Below are positions 26,184 to 35,963 of a DNA stretch of 64,000 nucleotides, piece after piece. Below the pieces are notes generated by a model. It did no database searches and was not told the origin of the DNA. It worked only from the letters and a program-made list of their open reading frames with translations. The position numbers and the translations under genes were made by a program. Origin of the DNA: Bacteroidales bacterium (GTDB lineage Bacteria; Bacteroidota; Bacteroidia; Bacteroidales; Lentimicrobiaceae); NCBI GenBank assembly GCA_016705005.1, contig JADIZB010000008.1:124001-188000 (forward strand), in the 5' to 3' direction. Numbering within the stretch: the stretch's first letter is position 1; each line of letters starts with the position of its first letter.

Positions 26184-27545
26184 TTATTCACAGTAAAACC
26201 TGTAGAAATAGGGAATTGTCTCGATCCCTTTATAGAAATTGAACAGCGGGAAATTTTCATTGGGTGAGTGGATCGCATCCGATTCGAGTCCGAAGCCCAT
26301 CAGAATTGATTTGACTCCAAGTACCCGTTCGAAGGTCGAGATAATGGGGATACTTCCTCCGCTGCGGACCGGGACTGGTTTTTTACCGAAAGTCGTTTCG
26401 TAGGCTTTGCTGGCAGCGCGGTAGGCTTTGGTATCGGTGGGTGATACATAACCCTGGCCACCGTGAAGGTTGGTTACTTTGACCTTTACAGAAGGCGGAG
26501 CCAGTTTCAGAAAATGTGCTTCAAATAATTCCGAAATTTCCTCATGATCCTGATGGGGCACCAGCCGCATTGAGATCTTTGCGCAGGCTTTTGAAGGAAG
26601 TACGGTCTTGGCTCCCTCGCCGGTGTATCCGCCCCAGATTCCGCATACATCCAGGGTTGGCCTGATGCCGGTGCGTTCCATGGTCGTATAACCTGTTTCA
26701 CCGGATACTTCGGCGATGTCGATGGCTTTTTTATACTCATCCAGGTTGAAGGGGGCCTTGGCCATTTCGGCGCGCTCCTCATCGGAAAGCTCAAGCACCT
26801 TGTCATAGAAGCCGGCAACCGTAATCCGGTTGTTTTCATCGGTAAGTGATGCGATCATTTTTGAAAGAACATTGATCGGGTTGGCTACAGCACCACCAAA
26901 CAGCCCTGAATGCAGGTCGCGGTTGGGCCCGGTAACTTCAACTTCGAGGTAAGCGAGTCCCCTTAGCCCAACAGTAATGGAAGGAATGTCCTGTGCGATC
27001 ATTCCGGTATCAGAAACAAGGATGATGTCGGCTTTCAGCATTTCCTTGTGATCGGTACAGAACTTCTCCAGGTTTGGTGATCCGATCTCTTCCTCACCTT
27101 CAATCATGAACTTTACATTACAGGGCAGGGTTCCGGTCTGCACCATTGCTTCAAAAGCCTTGGCATGCATAAACGCCTGTCCTTTGTCGTCGTCGGCCCC
27201 GCGGGCAAAAATTACCCCGTCGCGGACTTCAGGTTCAAAAGGGGGTGATTTCCATAAATCAAGCGGATCAACCGGCATCACATCGTAGTGTCCATACACC
27301 AGAATGGTCGGCTTTGCCGGATCGATGATTTTCTCTCCGTAAACAACCGGGTTGCCGGCAGTAGGAATAATCTCCGCCTTGTCGGCCCCGGCCTTCAGTA
27401 TGGTATTTTTCCAATACTCAGCGGCACGCAGCATATCGGGCTTGTGATCGGTAATTGAACTGATGGATGGAATCCGGATCAATCCGAACAATTCGTCCAG
27501 AAAGCGCTGCTTGTTTGATTCCAGGTAATCTGATAAGTTCTCCAT
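26184..27545 (-). CDS. M20 family dipeptidase (CNDP/carnosinase-like)
   Basis: The 453-residue cytosolic metallopeptidase has the M20 zinc site: His in GHYDVMPVD, bridging Asp in ARGADDDKG, the catalytic Glu pair in IEGEEEIGS, Asp in VSDTG, and His in ESDAIHSPNE. A dimerisation domain is inserted between them (TGPNRDLHSGLFGG, IWGGYTGEG). Family members hydrolyse dipeptides with broad specificity. Length fits the CNDP-like branch of about 450-470 residues. A TATCTTTA element on the minus strand at 27582-27575 gives a 26-base leader. The last bases lie just beyond the nested inverted repeat that separates it from thrA. Confidence 0.92.
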   Translation of the reverse strand: MENLSDYLESNKQRFLDELFGLIRIPSISSITDHKPDMLRAAEYWKNTILKAGADKAEIIPTAGNPVVYGEKIIDPAKPTILVYGHYDVMPVDPLDLWKSPPFEPEVRDGVIFARGADDDKGQAFMHAKAFEAMVQTGTLPCNVKFMIEGEEEIGSPNLEKFCTDHKEMLKADIILVSDTGMIAQDIPSITVGLRGLAYLEVEVTGPNRDLHSGLFGGAVANPINVLSKMIASLTDENNRITVAGFYDKVLELSDEERAEMAKAPFNLDEYKKAIDIAEVSGETGYTTMERTGIRPTLDVCGIWGGYTGEGAKTVLPSKACAKISMRLVPHQDHEEISELFEAHFLKLAPPSVKVKVTNLHGGQGYVSPTDTKAYRAASKAYETTFGKKPVPVRSGGSIPIISTFERVLGVKSILMGFGLESDAIHSPNENFPLFNFYKGIETIPYFYRFYCE

Positions 27546-27882
27546 GGTATGTTAAAGTTATTTGATTTCGGGTCTAAAGATATAGATTTCATCCTATTGC
27601 AGCCTCAGGAATGGTAAAGATTTAAGCGATTTTCACTTTCCGGCAATCCGAAAATTAAGCGAATTCGTTTTTAATTTTTTTTAAGAAAACAGCCCTTATC
27701 TGTAGTTTTATTTACGGAAAAGTTTATTTTTGTCACTGGCGGGACCAGGGGATTTTTCTTTTTCTTTATGCTACAGGTTGATAACCTGTGTTTACTGTCG
27801 GATCACACTCTACTTTACACTGAAAATCATGAAAGAACCTGATTTGGTGAATCGGTTTTGTAGCAGGCTGCGCTTTAAATCC
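27546..27882. other. Divergent intergenic region
   Basis: This region holds the minus-strand promoter of the peptidase (27582-27575) and the plus-strand element TATTTTTG at 27725-27732. A frame that opens inside that promoter at 27730 runs into the next gene but is not expected to be translated from there. Confidence 0.45.
27725..27732 (+). promoter_or_regulatory. -7 promoter element of the choice-of-anchor L protein gene
   Basis: TATTTTTG matches TAnnTTTG fully and predicts a transcript start near 27736. This excludes the in-frame TTG at 27730 as start and leaves ATG 27829 or ATG 27883. Confidence 0.55.
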
Positions 27883-30777
27883 ATGAAGCTTCCTTTTTTC
27901 ATTTTCCTGCTTTTGATCTTTTTCCTTAGTTATAACAAAACTTTTAGCCAGATACAACCCGATTATTCGGTTGTGGAAGGGGTAGATCCGGAAATTCTGG
28001 TTCAGCAGATTCTGATCGGACAAGGGGTTGAAACATTCAATATTTCCTATACTGGCTATAATATAGCAAAAGGCTCATTTTCAGGTGAGTCAAATCTGGG
28101 AATATCATCAGGCGTATTACTGACATCGGGGAAGGCAGTTAACTCTGTAGGTCCGAACAATTCAGGAAGCAAGGGTTTCGACAATACAGCTTCGGGTGAT
28201 TCAGACCTTAACCATCTATCCGGAGGTAACACGGAAGATGCTTCAATACTGGAATTTGATTTCATTCCCCAGTCAAATATGGTTGAATTCAGGTATGTGT
28301 TTGGATCTGATGAATATCCTGAATATGCCAACTCAGCTTATAACGATGTTTTCGGATTCTTCATCAGCGGGCCAGGAATTTCTGGGGGACAAGGTTTTTC
28401 AAACGATGCCAAGAATATAGCCATTGCTCCGGTACTGGCCTTCCCTCAGATTTATGTTTCGATTAACAACATCAACAATGGCACCTCTAACAACGGGCCA
28501 TGCGAGAATTGCCAGTTTTATGTGAACAATGGCACCGGATCAACGCCCAACGCAAATCCCTATATCCAATACGATGGTTTTACCACCGTTATGGTTGCCA
28601 GCAGTGTTGTTCAACCTTGTCAGACTTATCACATCAAGCTTGTAGTTGCGGATATCGGCGATGGTGCTTATGATTCCGGAGTGTTTCTTGAAGCCAATAG
28701 TTTCTCGAGTGTCGGGTTGGGTGCCAATGTGGGATTCACTCATGCTGCGGTTGATACGGCCGTTGAAGCGTGTAACAATGCTCAGGTGAAATTTGAATTG
28801 TTCGAGATTGCAACGCTTGATTATCCAATCAGTCTGGAGATTGGCGGCACTGCTGAGAATGGGGTTGACTATGAATTTATTGAAGATCAGATCATCATCC
28901 CCATGGGAGATACAATGGCTATTTTACCCATTATTGCGATTGATGATGGTAATTATGAATTTATTACAGAAACCGTGACTTTGATTTTCAACTCTTCAAT
29001 ATGTGGAGTGGATATGGATACCCTGACTGTTTACATCAAGGATTATCCGATTCTTGGTTCAATAGCATCGGGTGATCAGACCATGGTGTGCGGGGAAGTC
29101 AGGAAGCTTCAGGTAGCAGGCTTTGGAGGAATTCCCCCGTATTATTATCAATGGGATACTGGTGAGACCACCGATACCCTTGATGTGAGTCCCAATGTCA
29201 CGACAACTTATACTGTTACCATTACAGATGAATGTGGGTCGCAAAAGGTTGAAACCATCAGTGTTTTTGTACAGGGGCCGGTAGCCTATGCCGGCGAAGA
29301 TATACCGATCTGCCTGAATGAATCAACGGTACTTACGGCAGCTGGGGGGACAAGCTGGCTCTGGCAGCCGGGTAACCTGACCAATCAGGCAATTACCGTT
29401 AGCCCGCTGATTACCACCACGTATACACTGACTGTTTTTGATGCATGCGGGAATTCCAGTACCGACGAGGTCACTGTCTTTGTTGACGAACCTTTTGCCG
29501 ATGCGGGTGCCGATGAGGATATCTGTTTGGGGCAGCCGGTTACCCTGACAGCCAATGACACTCCGGGTGGAACCTGGATATGGACTGATATGACTACGAT
29601 GACTACCTACAATGGTCGCTCAATTACAGTGTCACCACCCGATTCGCGTCAGTATTGTGTTGAAGTGACCGACAATTGCGGAAACACGCTTACCGATTGT
29701 TTGTTTGTCAACATCTTTCAACTCACTGCATTGGCAGGTCCGGATCAGGTGATCACTTATGGTACGCCTACGACGCTGCATGGCGGTGTTTTGCAGGGTT
29801 CAGGGCCTTATCAGTATCAATGGGAACCTTCAGATAAGCTGGTTTCAGCAACCGGGCCGGATCCCATAACACTGAATCTTTACGAACCTACTGTATTTAC
29901 TCTTTATGTAACGGACATGGGAACAGGATGTGTTAGTCAACAGCCTGATTCTGTTACGGTTTCTTTGGATGGCTACGCTGTAATCGCTCATCCGGCAGCA
30001 CAGCCGGATACTATTTGTTCAGGTAGTTCAGCTACATTGTTTACAATGCCCGGAGGAGGAACCAATAATTATACATATCAGTGGACATCCAATCCTCCGG
30101 GGTTCACTTCAACCCTTGCCAATCCTGAGGTATCACCATCGAATACTACAGCATACACAGTGCAGGTGAACGATGGTTATAACACTGCAAATGCTCTTGT
30201 TACAGTTACCGTGAACCAACTTCCGCAAATCAGTTTATTACCGGTTTATGATCCAAGGGTTGAAATCATCAGTCCGACTGAGATAGGGATTTGTGTTTTT
30301 GATACAGTCAACCTTGATGCCGGTAACCCGGGTGCTACCTACTTCTGGAGCAACGGTTCAGTTGACCAGACAATAAGTATTCAGACCTCTGGTCTGAGTT
30401 TTGACTACCAGGAATTTGAAGTCAGTGTGATCGATCCTGAAACAGGATGCACCGGTACTGCCGATATTGTTGCCTATTTTACCTTCCAGAATTGCAGTTA
30501 TGGGATTGATGACAATGCCATCAACGAAGCTCTTTTGGTATACCCCAACCCATCGGGCGACGGACTGTTCAATTGTCATTTCGGGGGAATGGAAGGCGAA
30601 ATTGTGCTCGAAGTATTTAATTCCCAGGGAATAACCTCTTTAAAGAGAACGATTCAGGCCAATAGGGGAATCCCTGTTGAATCTTCTTTGGATCTGAGTC
30701 AGAGTGCATCCGGGATCTATTACCTTAAGCTGACATATGCTGGAGGTACTATGCTGAGAAAGCTGATCATTCAATAA
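27883..30777 (+). CDS. T9SS-secreted protein with choice-of-anchor L domain and PKD/Ig-like repeats
   Basis: The start at 27883 gives a typical signal peptide (MKLPFFIFLLLIFFLSYNKT ending in FSQ); ATG 27829 would add 18 mostly polar residues and remains possible. The first 290 mature residues are a choice-of-anchor L domain (GISSGVLLTSGKAVNSVGPN, FVFGSDEYPEY-like FRYVFGSDEYPEYANSAYND). A Calx-beta-like region follows, then several PKD/Ig-like repeats (YYYQWDTGETTDTLDV, TTTYTVTITDECG, TTTYTLTVFDACG). The C-terminus is a T9SS type A sorting domain (LVYPNPSGDGLFNCHFGGM to LRKLIIQ). It is about 964 residues, probably a cell-surface adhesin; no enzyme motif was found. Confidence 0.85.
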   Translation: MKLPFFIFLLLIFFLSYNKTFSQIQPDYSVVEGVDPEILVQQILIGQGVETFNISYTGYNIAKGSFSGESNLGISSGVLLTSGKAVNSVGPNNSGSKGFDNTASGDSDLNHLSGGNTEDASILEFDFIPQSNMVEFRYVFGSDEYPEYANSAYNDVFGFFISGPGISGGQGFSNDAKNIAIAPVLAFPQIYVSINNINNGTSNNGPCENCQFYVNNGTGSTPNANPYIQYDGFTTVMVASSVVQPCQTYHIKLVVADIGDGAYDSGVFLEANSFSSVGLGANVGFTHAAVDTAVEACNNAQVKFELFEIATLDYPISLEIGGTAENGVDYEFIEDQIIIPMGDTMAILPIIAIDDGNYEFITETVTLIFNSSICGVDMDTLTVYIKDYPILGSIASGDQTMVCGEVRKLQVAGFGGIPPYYYQWDTGETTDTLDVSPNVTTTYTVTITDECGSQKVETISVFVQGPVAYAGEDIPICLNESTVLTAAGGTSWLWQPGNLTNQAITVSPLITTTYTLTVFDACGNSSTDEVTVFVDEPFADAGADEDICLGQPVTLTANDTPGGTWIWTDMTTMTTYNGRSITVSPPDSRQYCVEVTDNCGNTLTDCLFVNIFQLTALAGPDQVITYGTPTTLHGGVLQGSGPYQYQWEPSDKLVSATGPDPITLNLYEPTVFTLYVTDMGTGCVSQQPDSVTVSLDGYAVIAHPAAQPDTICSGSSATLFTMPGGGTNNYTYQWTSNPPGFTSTLANPEVSPSNTTAYTVQVNDGYNTANALVTVTVNQLPQISLLPVYDPRVEIISPTEIGICVFDTVNLDAGNPGATYFWSNGSVDQTISIQTSGLSFDYQEFEVSVIDPETGCTGTADIVAYFTFQNCSYGIDDNAINEALLVYPNPSGDGLFNCHFGGMEGEIVLEVFNSQGITSLKRTIQANRGIPVESSLDLSQSASGIYYLKLTYAGGTMLRKLIIQ

Positions 30778-30986
30778 TAATTACATAAAGATGTATCGGT
30801 CAGAAGTCCAGGGTTTCTTCTGCTAATGCCTGGTTGCTAAGGTTGCTTCATTGATATCAGTTGTGATGGAACAACTGGTTTTTCTCCTGCCAATAGAAGG
30901 GTTCGTGTTAACACTTTTTTGTTGGAGTCCGGAATAATGAAGCCGGAAAACACCCCCGTCGTAATCTGTCTCATAAGGTAATTCCC

Positions 30987-31019
30987 TTTGTTGTGATCAA
31001 TCTGCTTTTTATAACTTTG
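30987..31019 (+). promoter_or_regulatory. Bacteroidota-type promoter of gapA
   Basis: TTTG at 30987-30990 and TAACTTTG at 31012-31019 are separated by 21 bases, matching both consensus boxes and spacing. The predicted transcript start near 31023 gives a 19-base leader. Confidence 0.75.
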
Positions 31020-31041
31020 ACGCAGTTTTAATCTGCATCAT

Positions 31042-32052
31042 ATGTCAGAAATCAGGTTGGCCATCAATGGATTTGGCCGCATCGGAAGAATCACTTTCAG
31101 GGCACTGCTTAAGAAAAGGAATATTACCGTCGTTGCCATCAACGATCTTACCGATCCACACACATTAGCGCATCTGCTGAAATATGATTCAGTTCATGGA
31201 AATTTCCCTGGCACGGTGGAAGCCGGTTCTGATTATCTTCTGGTGAACCGGAAGAAGATCAGAATCTTCGCGGAAGCGGAACCCGGTGCCATTAACTGGG
31301 GCAAACTGGGAATAGACGTGGTGATAGAGTCAACCGGAAGATTTACCGATAAGGTTTCGGCTATGAAACACATCACTGCCGGTGCAGGGAAAGTAATCAT
31401 TTCTGCCCCAGCCAAAGCTGACCATGACGATGTGAAATACATTGTCATTGGGATCAACGATCATATCATTGAAGACAGCGATGTGATCATATCCAACTCC
31501 TCGTGTACAACCAACTGTGTGGCCCCGATGATCAAAGTGCTGGATGATTTATGGGGGATACAGGAAGGGTTTATCACCACAGTGCATTCCTATACCCGCG
31601 ATCAAAACCTGATCGATGCACCACATCCTGACTTAAGAAGGGCAAGGGCAGCGGCATACAGCATCATTCCGACAACTACAGGGGCAGCCAAAGCGGCTAC
31701 CAGGATATTTCCTCATCTGAAGAATAATTTGGGAGGTGCCGGTATCAGAGTACCCGTTCCCGATGGCTCGCTAACTGATTTGACCTGCACTTTAAAAAAA
31801 CCTGCTACCATTGATCAGATCAATACAGCTTTTAAAAAAGCTGCCAAAGGTTATCTGAAGGGAATCCTGCAATACACCGAAGATCCGATCGTATCTGTCG
31901 ACATCATCGGAAATCCCCACTCCGCCATCTTTGATGCAGGTTTGACCGCAGTTCTTGGCGATAACAATGATCTGGTGAAAATCGTAGCCTGGTACGACAA
32001 CGAGAGTGGTTATGCTCACCGGTTGGCCGATCTGGTGGAGAAGTTTGTTTGA
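31042..32052 (+). CDS. gapA: Type I glyceraldehyde-3-phosphate dehydrogenase
   Basis: The 336-residue protein has the NAD-binding INGFGRIGR motif at its start and Asp in AINDLTDP, which favours NAD over NADP. The catalytic Cys is in SNSSCTTNCVAPM, the active-site His in TTVHSYTRDQ, and the substrate-binding region includes RRARAAAYSIIPTTTGAA. It converts glyceraldehyde 3-phosphate to 1,3-bisphosphoglycerate in glycolysis and can act in reverse. The family length is 330-340, so it is complete. It is monocistronic behind a good promoter. Confidence 0.97.
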   Translation: MSEIRLAINGFGRIGRITFRALLKKRNITVVAINDLTDPHTLAHLLKYDSVHGNFPGTVEAGSDYLLVNRKKIRIFAEAEPGAINWGKLGIDVVIESTGRFTDKVSAMKHITAGAGKVIISAPAKADHDDVKYIVIGINDHIIEDSDVIISNSSCTTNCVAPMIKVLDDLWGIQEGFITTVHSYTRDQNLIDAPHPDLRRARAAAYSIIPTTTGAAKAATRIFPHLKNNLGGAGIRVPVPDGSLTDLTCTLKKPATIDQINTAFKKAAKGYLKGILQYTEDPIVSVDIIGNPHSAIFDAGLTAVLGDNNDLVKIVAWYDNESGYAHRLADLVEKFV

Positions 32053-32209
32053 CGTTGGATGTTGGGTGTTGGAATCTGGACGTTCATGTTTTCAATGCCT
32101 TCGGATGTTCCGGATTTCATTCGCTTCGCGTTCAAATGGTTCAATCACTTTGCGATTCACAGTCTCCCCCGGTCTGTTCCTAAAAAGCCTTGCCCTCGTT
32201 ATGAAAAGT

Positions 32210-32244
32210 CCGAAATCCGAAATCCGCAATCTGCAATCCGAAAT
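32210..32244 (+). repeat. Five-unit heptanucleotide tandem repeat
   Basis: Five adjacent 7-base units of the type CCGAAAT (CCGAAAT, CCGAAAT, CCGCAAT, CTGCAAT, CCGAAAT) lie in the spacer between gapA and the next gene. Such short tandem heptamers occur in intergenic DNA of several bacterial groups; units are too short and unspaced for CRISPR. Confidence 0.75.
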
Positions 32245-32286
32245 CAAAATTCCCGCCAGAAAGAAAATATATTTATCCAATTTTAA

Positions 32287-32294
32287 TATATTTG
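32287..32294 (+). promoter_or_regulatory. -7 promoter element for the gene at 32326
   Basis: TATATTTG is a full TAnnTTTG match and predicts a leader of about 28 bases to the ATG at 32326. Confidence 0.55.
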
Positions 32295-32325
32295 CCTTAT
32301 ACAGTCTTATTAATTGATAACCATT

Positions 32326-33792
32326 ATGAAAACTTCTTCAGTATTGATTCTGTTGTTTGTTTTTCTGAGTATTAACCTGTTATCCCAAACGGCTACGTGG
32401 GAGAAAACATTTGGTTATCACGCAGCAGACGAGCGACTCTTTGCCTTGAAAACAGACGCGGATGGTAATATTATGTTTACCGGCCTGCTGGATACGGTCA
32501 TTTTTAATCCTGGTGGAATTGAAAGGAAGGCGATAACCATACTCATGGATCCCGACGGAAACACTAAATGGATGCGTTCTGTTGGAGGAGATTTCCATGC
32601 TGGAGCTGTAAGCAAAAGTATTGCATTACCGGATGACAATACCGGTATGGTAATTACTGGCAACTATATACGCACTAATTCATTTTGGGGGCCTTATTAT
32701 ACCTCTTTGTTGTTAAGAAAATACAATCTGACCGGAGATGTTTTATGGCATAAAATTTATTATGATGCAGATCACAGATACTCGGGTGAAAGTATTTCAA
32801 AAACCGAGGACGGCGGTTTTATGATTTCGGGAATCTGTGATACCTGTCTATATCTCATGAAAACAGATGACTACGGAGATTCTCTCTGGACTAAAACTTA
32901 TTGTAATTTCAAAGTTAATTATCCTGATTTTACAGGTCCGGCCAGCAAAATTATTCAGACATCCGATCAGGGTTACATCCTGTGCCATACTTCTTTAGAT
33001 CTGCCAGGCGAGCGAATGCATATCATTAAGTTCAACGAATCGGGTGATACTGTCTGGACAAGAACAATCAATAATGACGATTACTCATATGGCAGTTCCA
33101 TCATCAAGACATCGGATGGGAATTATCTGGCATGTGGATCGCAGGGGATGTCAGATAATGGTACAAATGATGCTATGATTGTTAAAATTGATCCGGGCGG
33201 GGAAGTTATCTGGGAAAGAGAATATGACAGGTTCGGGTTCAATGATGGATTTAGCTCCATAAATGAAACAGCACCGGATGAATATGTTGCGGCCGGATAT
33301 GCTTACGATGAACCATCTGGTGGCAATAGAATTTTTGCCTATGTTGTGAAAATCAATGCCACCGGTGATACCCTTTGGACACGGGTTGACAATCCCGGAG
33401 TCGGGAATATATCAGAAACAATCCAGGATCTTGATGTTTCGCCTGAACCCGGAATAGTGCTTGGTGGAAACATGGATAATACATTTTTTCTTGCAAAACT
33501 GGATGAGTATGGAATTGGTTTTACCGGAATGGAGAATCAGGAAATTCAAACAGATAGAAATATTCAGATACTGGTCCACAACAATGAAATCACCATTGAA
33601 AACAGGGCGCCTGCAAATGGTCCTATGCTGACTGTGCTAATTTTCAACACATTGGGCCAGCTGGTTTTTTCAGGAACGGCAAATGCAGATGGAGTCACCT
33701 TTGTCAACATTGGTCAGTTGCAACCCGGAATCTACATCATCAAGGTCAGTGATGCTAATAATTGCAGAAAGGTAAAATTCAGTAAGGGGTGA
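32326..33792 (+). CDS. T9SS-secreted beta-propeller-like repeat protein
   Basis: The start at 32326 gives the signal peptide MKTSSVLILLFVFLSINLLSQ; an ATG four codons upstream is less likely. The 488-residue protein is built of repeats ending in a G-D-(T/S)-(V/L)-W-(T/H) strand (TGDVLWHKI, YGDSLWTKTY, SGDTVWTRTI, GGEVIWERE, TGDTLWTRV). Each begins with a K-T-x-D-G-(G/N)-(F/Y) turn, as in delta-60 or PQQ-like propellers. The end (NTLGQLVFSGTANADGVTF to NCRKVKFSKG) is a T9SS type A sorting domain. Function is unknown beyond surface location. It is convergent with ppk1, 45 bases apart, with no clear terminator. Confidence 0.8.
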   Translation: MKTSSVLILLFVFLSINLLSQTATWEKTFGYHAADERLFALKTDADGNIMFTGLLDTVIFNPGGIERKAITILMDPDGNTKWMRSVGGDFHAGAVSKSIALPDDNTGMVITGNYIRTNSFWGPYYTSLLLRKYNLTGDVLWHKIYYDADHRYSGESISKTEDGGFMISGICDTCLYLMKTDDYGDSLWTKTYCNFKVNYPDFTGPASKIIQTSDQGYILCHTSLDLPGERMHIIKFNESGDTVWTRTINNDDYSYGSSIIKTSDGNYLACGSQGMSDNGTNDAMIVKIDPGGEVIWEREYDRFGFNDGFSSINETAPDEYVAAGYAYDEPSGGNRIFAYVVKINATGDTLWTRVDNPGVGNISETIQDLDVSPEPGIVLGGNMDNTFFLAKLDEYGIGFTGMENQEIQTDRNIQILVHNNEITIENRAPANGPMLTVLIFNTLGQLVFSGTANADGVTFVNIGQLQPGIYIIKVSDANNCRKVKFSKG

Positions 33793-33837
33793 TTACTTAA
33801 GTTATTTGAATGAAATCTTCAATCCGAAACCAATGTA

Positions 33838-35889
33838 TTAGTAATTTTTCAGGTAATTGTAGATAGCAAACTGTGACCTGATTTGCGGAAGTTTCTCCCG
33901 GTCCTTGTAGAAATTTGGTTCTTCGTGATTTACGATTCTGGCTTTGGTGTTGTCCTTCAGTTGGATCAGCAGCATGGTTTTGAGTTCAAGCTGAATTCCT
34001 TTATCCATAACAGGACAGGCCACTTCGATGCGGTTATCGAGGTTGCGAACCATCCAGTCGGCCGATGATATATAGTATTTCTCATCTCCGCTGTTGTTGA
34101 ATATAAACACCCTGGAATGCTCAAGGAATTTATCGACAATGCTGATAACTTCTATGTTTTCACTGAAATCTTTTAATCCGGGGATCATTGTGCAGGTTCC
34201 GCGACAGATGATTCTTACTTTAACCCCCGCCTGACCTGCCTGATACAGCTTTTTGATGATTTTATCATCCACCAGATTATTTAGTTTCAGGATGCACCAG
34301 GCCTCCTTGCCGGCTTTTGCCTGATTGATCTCATTATTGATCAGCCTGATAAAGAAATTGCGCATATGAAAGGGCGCAACCACCAGGCGGTTAAACTTAG
34401 GTGGGATGTATTTACTTTCAAAAAGGCTGAAAACGCTGCTGACATCTGCTGTTATCTGGGGGTTTGATGTCAGCAGACTGTCATCGGCATAAACCCTGGC
34501 AGTTTGCTCATTGAAATTGCCGGTTCCGATGTTGGCATAAAAAACATTCTTGTCGCCTTCCTTGCGCCGGATAAGCAACAACTTGCAATGCACCTTGAAT
34601 CCGGGGATGCCCTGTATCAGTTTAACCCCCTCTTCCTGCATCTTTTCAGCCCAATAAATGTTGGCTTCTTCATCAAAACGTGCCTGGAGTTCCATAAAGA
34701 CGGTCACCGATTTTCCGTTCCTTGCCGCGTTTATCAACGCATTGATAACATTTGAATCTCTGGCTACCCGGTAAAGAGTCATCTTGATTGAACGTACCTG
34801 CGGGTCGATGGAAGCTTCCCTCAGTAGGTCAATGATGTAGCCAAATGACTGATAAGGATAATGTAATATTATGTCTCGTTCGCGCATTACCCTGAGTATG
34901 CTTTCGTTTTTCGGAAGTCTCCGGTGTTCAAGTGGTGCCATTGGTGCAAAAAGCAGGTCGGTTCTCCCTATGGCAGGGAAAGACATAAAATCCTTAAAAT
35001 TATGATAGCGCCCGCTCTTCGTCATTGTATCACTTTCGTTGATGTCAAGCTTCTGCTTCAACATAGAGAGAAGCTTAACAGGCATATTTTTATCGTAAAT
35101 AAACCGGACCGGTGCTCCGAGTTTCCTTTGCTTGAGGCTTTCCGTCATGATTTCGAGGAAGCTTTTTGAAACATCGTTATCAATGTCAAGCTCAGCATCG
35201 CGTGTAAACTTGAAGGTATAGGCTTCATAAGAATCATATCCGAAAATGCTGAACACTTCTCCAAGACAATACCGGATAACATCATCAAGAAGGATAATGT
35301 ATTGATGGTTGTCGGTTGTGGGAAGAATAACAAACCTTGACAATGGGCCGGAAGGCACCCTTATCACAGCAAACTGTTCGTTTTGGGAAAGTCCTTTTTT
35401 TGAAAGTCTGATAGCCAGATATATTGATTTGTCGACCAGGGAGGATGATTTCAGGTTGCCCAACATAATGGGGAATAATTGTGACCTGACATTTTCATTA
35501 AAAAAGCGTGTTATATAAACTCCGTGATCTGCTGAAAGGTCCTTCTCATTGATGATGTGAATGCCTTCACCAGCCAGTTGCCGCACTAATTTCCTGAATA
35601 TCCGGGCAAATTCCTTTTGCTGCTCGGCATCGATCCTGTTGATTTCTTTAATGGTGCGCCGTGGATTGATATTGAGGTTGTCGGCATTTCTCTTGTTGTA
35701 ATCGAGCAATCGGTTGAGAGTAGCCACCCTGACCCTGAAGAATTCATCGAGGTTATTTGAGAATATTCCGAGGAATTTGATCCGTTCGATCAGGGGCGTT
35801 GTTTCATCGGCAGCCTCCTGCAGTACCCGTCCGTTGAATTCAAGCCAGCTCAGTTCGCGGTTGACAAATTTCTTAATTACTTTAGCCAT
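33838..35889 (-). CDS. ppk1: Polyphosphate kinase 1
   Basis: The 683-residue protein has the four-domain PPK1 layout: N-terminal FVNRELSWLEFNGRVLQEA, middle head domain, and two phospholipase-D-like catalytic halves. The autophosphorylated histidine is His434 in GFKVHCKLLLI and the second catalytic histidine is His591 in KFLEHSRVF; GTGNFNEQTARVYAD is also characteristic. It reversibly polymerises the gamma phosphate of ATP into polyphosphate, on the inner face of the membrane. Length matches the family (about 690). It lies 74 bases downstream of a SixA-type phosphatase gene on the same strand and is probably cotranscribed with it. Confidence 0.96.
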   Translation of the reverse strand: MAKVIKKFVNRELSWLEFNGRVLQEAADETTPLIERIKFLGIFSNNLDEFFRVRVATLNRLLDYNKRNADNLNINPRRTIKEINRIDAEQQKEFARIFRKLVRQLAGEGIHIINEKDLSADHGVYITRFFNENVRSQLFPIMLGNLKSSSLVDKSIYLAIRLSKKGLSQNEQFAVIRVPSGPLSRFVILPTTDNHQYIILLDDVIRYCLGEVFSIFGYDSYEAYTFKFTRDAELDIDNDVSKSFLEIMTESLKQRKLGAPVRFIYDKNMPVKLLSMLKQKLDINESDTMTKSGRYHNFKDFMSFPAIGRTDLLFAPMAPLEHRRLPKNESILRVMRERDIILHYPYQSFGYIIDLLREASIDPQVRSIKMTLYRVARDSNVINALINAARNGKSVTVFMELQARFDEEANIYWAEKMQEEGVKLIQGIPGFKVHCKLLLIRRKEGDKNVFYANIGTGNFNEQTARVYADDSLLTSNPQITADVSSVFSLFESKYIPPKFNRLVVAPFHMRNFFIRLINNEINQAKAGKEAWCILKLNNLVDDKIIKKLYQAGQAGVKVRIICRGTCTMIPGLKDFSENIEVISIVDKFLEHSRVFIFNNSGDEKYYISSADWMVRNLDNRIEVACPVMDKGIQLELKTMLLIQLKDNTKARIVNHEEPNFYKDREKLPQIRSQFAIYNYLKNY

Positions 35890-35963
35890 AATATTTGATC
35901 ATTCATTAAAACATTCCCCTTCAGGGTTGGTTGCAGCGGAGCATCTGAATTCATAATGATTTT

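Noticed and set aside
27730..27882. N-terminal extension of the choice-of-anchor L protein
   Set aside because: The first codons lie inside the -7 box; the signal peptide begins at 27883.
32210..32244. Possible CRISPR-like array
   Set aside because: Units are 7 bases with no spacers.
32059..32317. Frames through the heptamer repeat between gapA and the next gene
   Set aside because: Low-complexity translation of repeats; no homology recognised.
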